NCBI GenBank assembly: GCA_019828595.1
Contig: JAHQRK010000021.1
Location: 1,302,001-1,366,000, forward strand
From: Aphanomyces cochlioides
Lineage: Eukaryota; Oomycota; Saprolegniomycetes; Saprolegniales; Verrucalvaceae
Direction of reading: 5' to 3'
Length of the DNA stretch: 64,000 bases
The number at the start of each line of letters is the position of its first letter. The first letter of the stretch is position 1. Of the stretch, positions 11,767 to 23,639 are shown in pieces. Under the pieces are notes generated by a model. The model saw nothing but the letters and a program-made list of their open reading frames with translations. It was not told where the DNA came from and searched no databases. Both the position numbers and the translations under genes were made by a program.

Positions 11767-12699
11767 TAATCTATTTGTGCCAACGACGCCATTCCCCGAC
11801 CACCCATTCAATCTACAACTCTCTCTCAGCTTGGAAAAAAACTTTACCACGACCTCGTCAAGTGGCGACGATTGGAGTCGCTGCCATGGCCAAGTTCATC
11901 AGCTTTGGCTTGCAAGAGTTGATGGAATTCGTCATAGTTCATACCAATGTTGGCTCGCAGGATCAATTGGCACTAATATTATTCGTCCATGGTCGTCGTC
12001 TTTATTGCAGTTGCATGCTCACGCCATGCCGCGACATACATTGGTGAAGATCTGAGGTATGCTACAATGGCCAAGGCGGTTCAAGCATCGTCATGCGTGA
12101 GGAAGCAACCTACATGTAGATGGTATCGCTGGGAAAGTCTCAAGAGAAATGCCAGTCTTTCATGTATCGCTCTCCTCAAATGGTTCACTCGATGATAAGT
12201 ATGTTGTCAAACCGAAGTGCTAGGCCAATCGAGACCGTTGAGTGAACTTCTTTGCCATAAGCATTGAGCGTATCATTCGAGACGACCCTGCTACCTCGAA
12301 TGGCTTAATGCAACGTCCTGGGACATGAGTTCGGCTGTTCAAATCTCACAGGTGGGCACGATCAATGCGACCATCCGATTGAATCCACCGGTGAAAGACA
12401 GACCAGTCCTTGCTGATGTTCTTGACCAAGACATGACGTTCTTGGCCATGTTCACTGCGAAGAAATCTTCATACGAGAAGAGCTCTCCATCCACGGCGGT
12501 AATGTCATTTGCCATCGTCACTTGGAACTCCGAATCTGAGAGGAATGATGGAACTTTCTGTCAATGATGTCATCTGATTGGCTAAGAGTGTGTCGCGTGA
12601 TTGTGTCCTTGAGAAATTCCGATTTCTTTTGGTCAAGTGGAGTGTGTGTACGTATATCTCAGTTGACGTTGAGGTTTCTCAGTCGAGAATTTCCAAAGC
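11767..12699. other. No intact gene; decayed minus-strand coding remnants
   Basis: Short minus-strand pieces look protein-like but lie in different frames with stops between: about 12540-12339 (DITAVDGELFSYEDFF...), about 12290-12200 (VSNDTLNAYGKEV) and about 12000-11920 (RIILVPIDPASQHWYEL). The last is reminiscent of the VPI...HW part of Ulp1/C48 proteases. Probably one degenerated gene. Confidence 0.3.
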
Positions 12700-15143
12700 A
12701 TGGCGCAAGTCAAGCTGTTGTGCGCGGTTTACGGCAAAGGGACTGTGTGTTTCCGTCGACATTGAGCTCAGCAATAATGTGCAGGCATTGCAGCAAATCA
12801 TTTGTGAGAATCAGCGATACCGCGATCGCTTCAACGTTTTTCCAGGCCACTTGACATTGTATCTGGCGGGGACTAAGGACGGCGAGAGAACCACATGGCT
12901 ACAAGACGACGACAATGTGAAGACTTTCTTACGAGGCCAGATTGACAAGAAGTACAAGAAAATGAGTCCATTGTGGACACTCGACGACGAGGATTATTTG
13001 GGACCAAATTTTCAGCCTCAACCGGGGCAGATTCATGTGTTGGTGCAACTGCCTGAAGCTGCACTTGGTATTCCTTCTTACAAACAATCCAACAATGTGG
13101 CGCATGATATTACCATCCAGGAAAGTGATGATAAAGCATGGTTGATGGAATTGAAAGATTATCAACAACGCGGAAAACTCATCCAAGACAATTGCAAGGA
13201 ATATTGCGATGCCATTTTGAGCAAAGTCGAAGAGTTTTATCAACTGCCGGATCGTCCTTTGCCTTGGGTCTACAGGTATGGGAAAATCGCAACTCGCATT
13301 TGCTCTTCAAGGCGATCGGCCGTATTTCTATTGGCCTGCGATTCACATTACCGAGGGCTCTCAAGGGATGTACCTAAGTTTTCTCTCGATATCCAACCAC
13401 TTTAACGACTTTGTGGATTTGGATCGTCCAAAAGACAAGGATGAAAACGATATCTTGAATACCCTCTCGTGCATGTATCAAGACGATGAATTGTGGACAT
13501 ACGGCTTCCTTCGTGCCCTACTGGAGTACTGCAGCACTGCAAATTTGGAGGCCAACGGAAGTATGATTCGCATGATTGATAAAACACCGTTGCATGTGGC
13601 AAAATGCAACCTGGAAGATGTCCGTGCAACGATTGCTCGTATGAAATCGGAGAAGAAGAAGGTGCCTTTCTTCATATTGGATGAAATGTATACAAGCTCC
13701 AGCGGAAAGAACGTGGCGGCATTTCAACGAAATGTGTTTCGTGTGTGTGGTCTCGTGGTTATTATCATGGGGTCAGACTCTGAAGTGACAGATTTAGCAG
13801 TTCGTACCACGGCAAGTCGTACAGGAGAGACTCGTTGGATGGCGGTGGTCCCTCGATTTCCACCATATCAAATTGTCGTGGATGAGCCAGAGGAAGAAAC
13901 TTGGCGTCGCGTTGTTCAACAATACCCCGTCGTTGAATACATTGTCGAGCATTCTCGTGGATGGTTTGCAAGAAAATTTACACAAGAAGTGCTCAAAATT
14001 GTCAAGAAAAAGTCCGACATCCAACTGAAAGACTTGCTGGACTATGCGTTTATTGCTATCCATCGAATGGTCCTATATACCAAACGCAAATTTGATACTG
14101 AAGGCGCACAGATGACGGCTGTGTCTTATGCAAACATATCTACTTGCGATGAACAGCCTGCCATGAAAATACGTCGCTTGGAAGTTGGCTCCTCTGCGAT
14201 GCATTCGCATCTCGCCAACTTGGTGGACGAGTCTGTGAGTGATATTTCCATGGCAGGGAATGGGTTCTACAACCGTTCCAAAGGCAACTCGTCTCGCTGG
14301 GAAGCGAAATGCTGTTTCCCGCCAATCGACCAAGATGTGTTGTTGTATTTATCGGTGTTGGGTGGCCACTCACGGTCGGCCTACGTCTCGAAATACGACG
14401 TCCACTATTCAACCAAGCATGTCTTTGAAAAGACCAAACGGTTGTCTGAAACGTCGACTGCTCCGTCGAACGACCGGAAGCGTTTTGAGACTATGGTGGC
14501 CCATGCAATCTTTTGTTCGTCTCGACGACAAGGCGTGCAAGGCATGTCATTCGATGATTTCATTGCTTGTTTGGCTGGGGAGTTTCAAGACGAAGAGTGG
14601 GAGAAGATGCCGTTGACGCTTGTTGTCGAGGAGGAGACGGAGTGTGGCAAAGAGAAGATGACAAGAGAGATTGCAGCCAGCGATCTATTGGAAGGGTATA
14701 CGAGTTGCAACCTGTCGACTGGCAATGTGATTCCCTTTTTGGCTCCTCCAAATGCTGAATGGCCAGAGCCGATTCTACAAACGAATGACCAAGGTTGCAA
14801 CTTTGGTCATTTGGAGTGTGCTTTAAACCGTGAAACATGCAATGTACTTGTGAAGAACAAAGAAGGAACACCACTCATTTTATGTGAGTGCAAAGGTCAA
14901 GAGGCTGGCATCGACAGTGGAACCATGAACCGCATGATCAAAAGGATTAGCAAGGAATGGGTGACTTGGGAGATTGTTGCCGTGTTTTGTCGAAAGGCTG
15001 CCACGTCTCAATTAAATTGGAAGTACAAGTCGACTGGTTGTGTCAAGATCAACTGTGAAAATGCCAGCGTCGAGTGGATTTTCCAGCCTGAAGATCGTAA
15101 GCAGCTTGTTCTTGTGATGGAAATTCCAAATTGCAGCGTTTAA
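12700..15143 (+). pseudogene. Crinkler (CRN) effector gene with nuclease-like C-terminus, two frameshifts
   Basis: The start ATG at 12700 opens a CRN header (MAQVKLLCAVYGKG). The frame moves by +1 near 12745 and the header continues with the LxLFLAK-like motif (LTLYLAG), a WLQDDD motif and the closing HVLVQLPE. A second +1 shift lies near 13265, just before a Walker A-like GMGKSQ. From there a long frame runs to 15143 with a STAND-like NTPase part (FFILDE as Walker B) and a C-terminal domain whose LILCECKG segment fits the E-x-K core of restriction-endonuclease-fold CRN toxins. Members of this family are secreted or host-translocated nuclear-acting proteins. Both shifts fall at short T runs (GTTTCC, CCTTTG), so true pseudogenisation and base-calling error are both possible. 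Outside the shifts it is well conserved and intronless. Confidence 0.8.
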
Positions 15144-17099
15144 CATGAAAATTGGGATTACATTTTTATGGGCCGTTGATAATCTACGCCATCTCCCGCT
15201 GTGCTTGTTGTGGAGAGTAGTGATGGATACAAGTCTTTGGATGGTGGCGGGAAAGAGAGTTTTACTTTGCAGCGAACCATGTTGCTATATCGCATTGAAA
15301 TGATATGGCCATCACTGTGCATGTTTTCCACCAAATTTCATTTTGTGAGTCAGGCTCCTCTGATGGACACTGTAAGAGCAAAGACATTATAAAGATAACT
15401 TGCTGAACCTCTCTAATACTGACGACAGCAAGATGATCTCATCTGGAAGGATATTCTACGACTGGTCTCTATCACAATTCACTGCGTCCATGAGCAGCGT
15501 TCGTACCGAGAAGGACATGTCAGATGAGAATCATGGGGACAGGACGATCGGCGCGCGCCTTTTCACGGGCGGAAGGGTCGACTTGAACACCGCTCGGCGT
15601 GGATGGAGATGACGAGCGCATATGAAGCCCAGGTCAAGTCGACGGAGCGAGTCGAGTGCACTGCGCTGGCTTGGCTTGTCGTGTCTGTCGACTTGCGACT
15701 CTCCCGTCGCATGTTCACTTTATCCTCACTCGACAAAACAAACCCTTGGATTGCCTCACCGCGGCGGTGTTTCCCACTCTATGGATCACATGAAGCTCGA
15801 GATGGGGAAGAACGATCCATGGTTGAGTCATTCCCTGCCACTTTCAAGGAGAAACCATCGTCGTGAGCTCATCTTCTCTGTCAAGACGGCCAGCGCAGTT
15901 CCATCTTTGACAACTCTTCCGATTGCAGTGGAATCGAAGCAACTGAAATTGGTCCATGGTAGTCCATGGCGACAACCCAACCGGCTCAAGAGAGAGACTG
16001 GGAAGCATGAAGTGACGTCATTCGTTTGCGCCGTCAGCGCTGGAATTGTCCAAAACAAGGCGTCAGAAGAGTGCGGACAATGGAGCAGCTCTTGGAATAT
16101 CGAACGCCTCGTTCAACTAGGAAGACGATGGGGTACACCGTACGCGAACGCTCCTTCGTAGACAGAGTCGACTGGTCTAGACAAGAATTGATGAGGGTGG
16201 TGGGATGCAAACACTGAGTCCTACGTGTGTCGTCGCGCGCGGCTGTGGGTGATATGACGACGCTCTGGACCACCCGTTGGAAAGCAGCAAGTGCAACTCG
16301 TGCGGTGGAGACCGTCCGACACCGAAATCTTCAATGGATGCACGACGTGAACGCAAGAAACACTTCCATGACGAAGTCTGGAGGCCAAGATGACATTTTC
16401 ACGCGTCGTGCACGCGCTCATTCGTCCGCGCAGAGCTCGTTGGATGTTGCAAGGTTGAAGCGGAGTGTTCGATGAGGAAGAGCGGGACGTCTGAGTGTCC
16501 TTGAGGCATCGAAAGAATGAAGAGGACGGTGAGATGAGCTCTGTCCTGTTCGAAATGATGGAGCTCCTCGAATTTTCAACTGATCCGCGATCGTTTGTCG
16601 TCCCCGTACTTGTAAATGCACTCTAAGTGTTGTCCGTGTCTTCGCGGCGTTGTCTGTCGAAGTTGGCACAGAGACAGGAGTCCATCTGATGGAACTAACA
16701 CCGCCACGGCGTTCAAGCATGACGTCATGAGGGGGAGAGAAGCTGTCGAGACCACCGAAATCTACGGTAGACAGCGGCGCGGTTCCATCGAAAGAGTGCG
16801 GTAATTCCGCTTCTCCCATCAGATCTTCCAGACGAGATCTTCACAATCGAAACACACGCAGAGGAGAGAGACTGAGTGGGAGCTCCCGCGCAGATGACGA
16901 AGGACGAGCTTCTGGAACATAGCACTCGAGATGCACATGCTCGTCCACGTACTCTGCAAGAGCGCCAATTCACTCGAGATACTGTCGAAGCGCGACAGCC
17001 ACAGGATCCGCGATGATCGAGGCTTCCTATCAACGCCTGACATGAGCGTGCACCATCGTCAACACTCCTCAGGACGAGCCAAGGCTGTCGAAGGAGATC
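15144..17099. other. Repeat-derived flank; no gene seen
   Basis: Only overlapping short frames. The minus-strand frame down to 16725 is the uninterrupted run-on from the WRKY19-like copy 3 and is not conserved with the other copies past about 17130. Confidence 0.4.
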
Positions 17100-18129
17100 C
17101 ATGCTCTCAAGTGTCCGTCGGCAGCCCTGCTGCTTGCGACCATCGACTTGGTTGGATTTTGCGTGGTGCTGCTGACAGAGATTGCTCAGGCGCTCGTATC
17201 CTGGCCGCTTGCAACCATCGACCACGCAGCGCTCCCCTACGAGAGATCACGTGAGTCGATTGCAGTGTTGACGCGGATGTACCTCCACCGTGAGCCCAGC
17301 AATGCCCCGACCGGAGTGCCGTCTTTGGACAGTCTGGAGTGCGACACCGCTTGCCGCCGCCGTGTGCCCAGCAGAGTCCTCGCGCTTTGATGCGATTCGA
17401 GCATCCGTCGACGTGGCAGCCTCGAGATCGGTAGTGTCCGAAACAGGTCATATCCGGGTCAGGTCACACTTTTGCGTCACACTACAAAATTGAACATATC
17501 TCCATCACCAGGAAGAGTTAAAGCGCCAAACTTTGTCATTCTCTAGCAGGCCTCATCAGGGTGGCGGCACGGCCTACCTGCCGCCTTACCCGATGAGAGA
17601 AAATATAAAGAAGTCCCTTTTTGGTGCACGTTGGGGGCTCCCTCCTCCGAGTCATCCGCGCAGTTTAAGGCTTCGCAATTGCTGCTCGAATGAGAAAAAC
17701 CTAAAATCTGATCAGAAATTTGAATAAAACCATGCGAAAAACCAGTAAAAAACCTGTGACCTGCACCCGTGACCTGACCCGGACCTGACCTGTAAAGGAT
17801 TCTTCCTCGAGATCCACCGTGCGTCCAGCAGAGACCATGGCTCCGTTGGAGCAACCTGGGTGTTGGCATCGCGGTCCGCCCTACACAAGTCGCCGTCAGC
17901 TTCAATGCGGGCATGGACGGCATACTCCATGTCGGACGCAGCGCTTGCGACTCGCAACGAGGCGGGAGCAGTCTTGCACTTCACACTTTTGATGGCGCGT
18001 CGAGGACTTGACCGCCAGGAGCGTCAACTCATTGAATCCGCTGCATGCCGTCGGTTGGATCGCGTTCAAGTCGATCGAGCTCACGGGATTGAGAAGGAAC
18101 GTGATGGAGCTCTTCATGACGTCAGTCAT
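17100..18129 (-). pseudogene. WRKY19-like zinc-repeat gene, copy 3, split by an insertion
   Basis: Starts at 18129 (MTDVMKSS.TFLLNP, parallel to copy 1) with the CEVQDCSRLV...CVRHG repeat. A predicted intron follows at the same HG/GG junction as in copy 2. A deletion of about 7 nt then shifts the frame before GLCWTHGG. The copy 1 intron position is uninterrupted here. At GGATCTCGAGG a 374-bp element (17431-17804) is inserted. Beyond it the repeats resume (CHVDGCSNRI, CWAHGGGKRC). A 46-nt GT-AG interval (17282-17237), absent from copy 1, precedes the last RPGYERL repeat. A pseudogene: shifted and interrupted. Confidence 0.75.
17431..17804. mobile_element. Small TIR element (MITE-like) with 10-bp target duplication
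   Basis: 374 bp inserted in WRKY19-like copy 3. The target CCTCGAGATC is present directly on both sides (17421-17430 and 17805-17814), and joining the flanks restores the sequence expected from the paralogues. Near the ends lie imperfect terminal inverted repeats, roughly ACAGGTCA..TCCGGGTCAGGTCAC at left and its complement at right. There is no coding capacity. TSD length (9-11 bp class) and TIRs suggest a non-autonomous Mutator-like element. Confidence 0.8.
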
Positions 18130-18976
18130 AGCGAGTGTGGCTCAGGGGGGATAAGCGGAAATGACTTTTGATCGCGGGGACGTATCACGTACGACCCCGT
18201 CGAGCGATCCTTCGATTCGAAGCGAGAGAGAGCACGATGGTCAGACTTGCACTCGTAGAATCGACTCGTATGGGATGGACTCGGGCACCGAAAGCAGTTT
18301 GCGGTCGTCGCGAGATCTCGTCTTCCCGTCCAAGATGACGAGAACGCGACGGAGACCTCACCATTTCAAGCGTCTCCTTCCAGCGACGAATCGCAAGGGA
18401 AGGAGCGCGACGGAAGACGGGAGGACTCCGAAACGCTGGTGATTTAGGATATGCTCACGTGACAACTCTTGGAATGATGCGTCTCTCGCCGCCACGAGAG
18501 CGAGAAATGAACATCTTTTGTGGGATTCCACGGCTGCCATGGCATGCCACTTTGGAGCGCGTGGCATCAAAGAAACGAATCGAGCGGCAGGCAACTCGCG
18601 ATAACACAAGACAATGCAATCGCGAAGATGCTGGACAGCCTACGAAGCGCACTCGTATACCTTGATGGCGGCGAAATCGTTCCCGAGATACACTCGTTGG
18701 TACGTGTACAAGCGGTGAATCGCGCGCTATCGTAAGCAGTGATGCAGTCGTTGAAGCTGATTGCCAGAGTCGAGTCCGTTTCGATGGAACATTACGCCCG
18801 TCGTCCTGCTTCTGTCGTCCGAGATATCCCACGAAGGTAGAAGACACTCCATGCGTGCCGCCGTGTGCTTTCGGTCGCTCGGGGGCTTCGTGCGTGCTCT
18901 CTCTGGCGTCCAACTCGACACTGTCGCCGCGCTGGAAGGACCATCCGTCGTCACGTTCTCATGGAAGGACGACAAC
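18130..18976. other. Repeat flank upstream of copy 3; no gene seen
   Basis: 18150-18300 shares inverted blocks with 780-900 (for example the segment ending in GGCACCGA). No gene is supported. The last five bases before the LTR (ACAAC) are the target duplication of the copia element. Confidence 0.4.
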
Positions 18977-19236
18977 TGTTGGAACGCGAGTTCCTTCAGG
19001 CGCAAAGATGAGTCGGTGGCTGTGAGGCCACGAGTGCTTTTTGAAGAGTGTATTGATGGTTAGCACTAAGTCTACCTACATGAATGGTCCACATAGCTTC
19101 CTGCACACGACTTATCTAAATCTATATCTGTTCTCTCTAATCTAATAAATGTAGCTCACATGTTTCCTTTGATCATGGTGCATGATGCATGAACGTGCAA
19201 AGCCGATCCTCCGGGAAGGGCCAACACCTCTCAACA
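18977..19236 (-). repeat. 3' LTR of copia element (260 bp)
   Basis: Matches 23644-23890 over its whole length except a few substitutions and a 13-bp segment (TTCTCTCTAATCT) present only here. TG...CA ends. Confidence 0.95.
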
Positions 19237-19245
19237 CTCCCCTGT
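19237..19245 (-). other. Polypurine tract of copia element
   Basis: On the minus strand ACAGGGGAG lies directly against the 3' LTR start TGTTGAGAGG, the usual plus-strand primer position. Confidence 0.7.
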
Positions 19246-19268
19246 GTTGGCGCTGGAGGTGGATCGCG

Positions 19269-19505
19269 CTAATTCGGCTTCGAATGGGGTTGGGGTTGGA
19301 AGCCTTCTTCTGATTGGCTGGTTGCTGATGCCAACTGCCTCATCTCATTTTCGTTTTCCGGATGCATAGCTTCAGTTTTGAATTTGTCGATGGCGGCTCG
19401 TGTTGAGACCTTGGTCAGCACGTCAGCGAGTTGGCCCGCGGTGCCGACGTGGCGCAGGTCGACGACGCCAGCTTGGATCAGTTGGCGAATGAAGTGGTGT
19501 CGCAC
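19269..19505 (-). pseudogene. copia RNase H C-terminal part
   Basis: Carries the typical end of copia RNase H: HHFIRQLIQAG..DLRHV.T..QLADVLTK. It is separated from the reverse transcriptase frame by a frame change near 19650. Confidence 0.8.
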
Positions 19506-19657
19506 ATCGATGTGCTTGCTCCGGCTTGCGACGCCGACGTTTTCCGCCGTGGAAATGGCAGCCTTGTTGTCGCATCAGGTAAGTGTTGGATGGTCTTGTC
19601 TCATACTCAGATCTTCAAGTAGGCCTCGAAGCCATACCACTTCCTTCGCCAACTCAG

Positions 19658-20950
19658 CTAGCGCAACGTACTCGGCCTCGCATGTTGACAGCGCAACGAC
19701 TCGCTGGCGCGCTGACTTCCACGACACGATGCCGCCACCGACAAAGCAAGCGAAGCCTGTGGTCGACCGTCGGTCAGGTCTTCTCGCCCAGCTTGCGTCG
19801 CAGTACCCGACGAGGTTGACGACAGGCGAGCGGAAGGTGAGGCCGTGCCGATGGTGTGCTTGACGTATCGAAGGACTCGCTTGGCGCCAATGGCGTGGGG
19901 TACTCGCGGATCATGGAGGTGGCGCGACAAGCGCTGAACGGCGTGCGATATGTCAGGCCGGGTACATGTCATGAGGTACATCAATTTCCCGACCATCGAT
20001 CGGTAAGTCTCTTGGTCGGTCGGTGGTTGACTGCTGTCGTGCCATAGGTCTTCACGATCGTCGACCTCGGGGGTAGTGTACTCATGGCATGCGGTCATCC
20101 CAAAGCGGGCGAGGATCTTGCGAGCGTATGCCTCCTTCGTCAAGGTAATCTTGCCATCATGCTTATCATACTCAATCTTGATGCCTAGGAAGAATGACAT
20201 CTCCCCTTGGCGCTTGAGCTATATCTTGGTTTCGAGCTGGTCCAAGATCATGTCGGCCTTGGCTTCTGTCGAAGCAAACACCAAGAAATCGTCCACGTAA
20301 GTCGCGATCATTTCCAATTCTTCACTGCTACCACGCAGGTAGAGGCACGGATCGTGGTTGCTTGGACGGAAGCCAAGGCCAACAACGATCTTGCGGCAAT
20401 GCTCAAACCAGGCAAGAGCCGTCTGCTTCAAGCCATACAGCGCCTTGATCAGTAGCATCTTGCGGTCGGTGCCGTCGTCATGTCCAGGCGTTCATCGACA
20501 AAGGTGTGATGACCTATGTCGATCAACCGCCTTGGCCGTGTCGGCATCGGCTTGGAGGACTGCCAACTTCTTGGCCGCTGTCAAGGCCATGCATGTGCGA
20601 ACAGTTGTCATCTTGACGACGGGAGAGAATGTGTCGAGGTAGTCCACTCCTTGGACTTGACTGAACCATTTGCATACTAGGCGCGCTTTGTACCGGACAA
20701 CTTCGTCCGCGGCATTTGTCTTCTTCGCGTATGTCCATCGGCTGCCGATCGATTTGCGGCCTGGTGGAAGGTCGACAAGCTTCCACGTGTCGGCTTCGCC
20801 CAGCTGCTGGAGTTCCGTTTGCTCTGCCTTCGCCCACTCGTCGCGGTCCTTCATGGCCATTGCCTCGCGACGGCTCTGAGGGACGTCAACCGGTGGCGCC
20901 ATCGCTGAGCAAGCGAACTCGACGCCATCGATTGTCATTGAAGCTGCCAC
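19658..20950 (-). pseudogene. copia reverse transcriptase
   Basis: Three pieces in one frame, separated by stops near 20492 and 20219. The order is KARLVCK..SQVQGVDYLDTFSPVVK, then LIKALYGLKQ..LAWFEH, then the catalytic TYVDDFLV, then YRSMVGKLMYL..TRPDIS. All are hallmarks of the copia-type RVT_2 domain. The stops mean that no full enzyme is made. Confidence 0.9.
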
Positions 20951-21465
20951 GTGGGAGTCATCGATCGTCCAGTTGGCGTCAGCGCTTTGTCGAGCGGTTC
21001 ACTGGCAACTCCTTGCTGCTCACGTGATGGGTTGTCGGTGGGTCGTCCATGGACAGCGCTGACGTCGTGACTTGGTGGGCGCAACTTATCCCGAGGACGC
21101 AGCACCATCCCTTGGCATTACATTTCGGTCATCATGAGTACGTGGTCCACTGTCACTTCTCTTGAACCGGTCAAGTAGGCGAAGGGTGGGTCTTGACGTC
21201 TACTCACCAACGGGATGGCCAGTAAAGAGCCGCTTTGGCGTGGGTGGTGCCGATCCCTTGGCCCCAATGGCTTCGCGTGTTCCTTGGTGGCGTGGTGTGC
21301 TGTCGGTAGACTCGACGGTTGGTGGTGCCGGTTGGCTGGCCGATTGGGTGTGTATTCCCTCGCCTTCTTCATCGCCACTATCATCAGTTGTGACTAGGTA
21401 GTCATCCAGCTTCGAGCGATCGCCGAGGAATTCGTCCTCGCAGAAGGTAACATGGACACCAGTGG

Positions 21466-22581
21466 TCATCTTGTTTGACTCCAAGTCATAGAGTTTCCAA
21501 GCTCGTTGATGCTCGGCGTAGCCCATGAAGACGCGCTTGGCGGCCTTCGGTACGAGTTTGTCTCGACGTGTTGGGTCCTTGACCATATTGTAGCTACGCA
21601 GCCGAAGACGCGGAGTTTGTCAAGCTTGGCGCGATGGCCTGTCAACGCATGGATTGGTGTGGCGGTGGCCTTGGAGTCGTGAACAACGCGGTTTTGGATG
21701 AAGGCGGCGGTGTTGACGGCCTCTGCCCACCATCGCCGAGCCAATCCAGCATGGGCAAGCATGGCCATGGCCATCTCCATGAGCGAACGGTGAGCGCGCT
21801 CTGCCATTCCATTTTGCCACTGATTGTCTGGTGTAGATGACTCGTGGTGGATGCCATGCCTCTTGAGCTCTGCTTCAAAGTTGGCCGACGAGTACTCGGC
21901 GCCGCCGTCGGAGCGGAACACTTTTACTTTGTTGTTGCCGGTTTGCGTTTGGCTCCAAGCCATTATCGCTTTCCAGTTCTCGAGTTGAGTGGTAGCGTCT
22001 GTTGAGTGCACAAATCTCACGATCTTGTAGTGCGTGGTGGCGTCAACGTACACGGTATAGTACTTGCATCCGCCGACTGACGCTGTTCTCATAGGGCCTT
22101 TTGTGTCGGAGACCCAACACTCCCCTGGCCGGAACGTCCGCGAGTGTGTCTTGGGGTTGGGCACCTTGGTCATCTTGGCTTGTATGCAGCACTCACACTT
22201 GGCTGTCGGCAAGGCAAGGTCGCTTGGAATGCCCAGCCCCAAGGCACCGCATCGGTTGATGGCGGCGATGGGTAAGTGGCCGGCTCTTTGATGCCACAGC
22301 TCTGACTTTGACGTAGTGGTCGTGATGAACATGGCTTGCGCGTCGTTGCGCGCCAACTCGAGCGTAAACACTTTGTCCGTTTGGTTCAGTGTCGCCTTGG
22401 CCAAAGGTATGCCATTGTGGTCGATCGTGCATTCACCTTCGCCGAAGGTGAGTCGGCATCTTGGGTTTTTGCGCATGACTGTTGCGACTGATAGCAGCGC
22501 GTGAGGCATGCCGTCGACCAGCAGGACGTCCTTCAAGACCAAGACGGTTCCAAGGCTCGTTTTGATGCGCAACGTGCCCAT
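21466..22581 (-). pseudogene. copia GAG-pre-integrase and integrase
   Basis: 371 codons open. Zinc-binding HHCC module (LWHQRAGH ... CECC) followed by the catalytic core: DTKGPM, RSDGGAEY and an ERAHRSLME segment supply the D, D and E. It reads well internally, but upstream it has lost continuity with protease. Confidence 0.9.
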
Positions 22582-22895
22582 CTTTGTCGCCCATGTCTTG
22601 GCGCCAGTGCGACGACCACCATGCGATCACGGTCGGTCAAGTCGGTCAGCAGCGATGCGTCGCCGGTCATGTGCGTCGACGCGCCGCTGTCAACAATGAT
22701 GGGCCTCAACGCCGCGACCGAGTGCAGGGCAGTGTCGTCGCAGTCTTCGATTTTCGCCGTGAACGTCCAGACGCATTTATCAAGTGCGTTGTTGCTCGCG
22801 ACGTCTCGCTTATCCTCTTGCTTGTAGGGCTTTGTTTTTCGCGGCCTACCGGCAGCTTTTTGGTGGCACTCGGATTGCCAGTGCCCACTTTTCCC

Positions 22896-23639
22896 TCACC
22901 AGTGGCATTCGCCCTTCTTGCTGCGTTTGTCCCGATTATTGCCTTGTTTTGCGCTAAGAGCTCTCTCATCGTTATTGCTGCCGCGTGGTGGACGCAAGGC
23001 GCCGGTCTTAATGGCGGCCTTATACTCGGTTTCCAAGAGAGAGCGGACGCGCGCAAAGTCGCCGCTCAAGGTAATCGATGATGCAACTTGATGCGTAAAA
23101 TGTCGTAGCTCCCAGGGCGTCATTTGGAGCAGCCGATCGACGCTTGTTGCGCTTGTTATTTCGCTGTCGGCTTCACGTAGCCGTCGCAGCACAATCTCAT
23201 AACGTTCAATGAACTCAGGTAACGTTTCTTGTTTCTAATTCCACTTCATATCGTAGAAATCTTCCATTACATCAAGACGGTCCAAACGCGTCTTGGGCTC
23301 GTGATGATCTGCGAGCGCTTTGTATGCGGCTGCCGCCGTCGTTGAGTTCTCAATGTACTGGAACTGCGATTGCGCAATGCATTGAATCAATGGCCCCAAT
23401 GCCAGCCCATCGTTGGCGGCGTCAGCGGTGTCAGCCTCATCGTCGAGGTTCGTTCCTTCTCGTCCCGGTGTACGGAAGTGTGATGGCTTTGTAGGTCGCT
23501 TTGACGTAGCCGACTCTACATGATGCCATAATCCCTTAGCGAGCAATCGACCTCTCAGGTACGTTCTCCATTGGTTCCAGTTGCCTTCTTCAAGAAGCAT
23601 GATAGGGGGGGTCTTCCGACTCATTGCGGTTGGGCTCAT
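22896..23639 (-). pseudogene. copia gag
   Basis: In one frame from an ATG at 23639 that lies inside the primer-binding site (ATGAGCCCA). An in-frame TAG at 23235-23237 follows MKWN, after which the frame continues with gag-like sequence (PEFIERYEIVL). A TGA at 22896-22898 takes the place of the second cysteine codon of the CX2CX4HX4C zinc knuckle, the other three ligands being present. Downstream, near 22640-22700, the protease signature VDSGASTHMTG is readable. Confidence 0.85.

Noticed and set aside
12745..13265. Explaining the CRN frame changes by introns
   Set aside because: The shifts are single-base, the flanking conserved sequence is continuous and no GT...AG interval fits.
17421..17814. 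Reading the 374-bp insert as a large intron of copy 3
   Set aside because: No GT-AG borders at the junctions, a perfect 10-bp duplication at the edges and terminal inverted repeats: a transposon insertion explains it fully.
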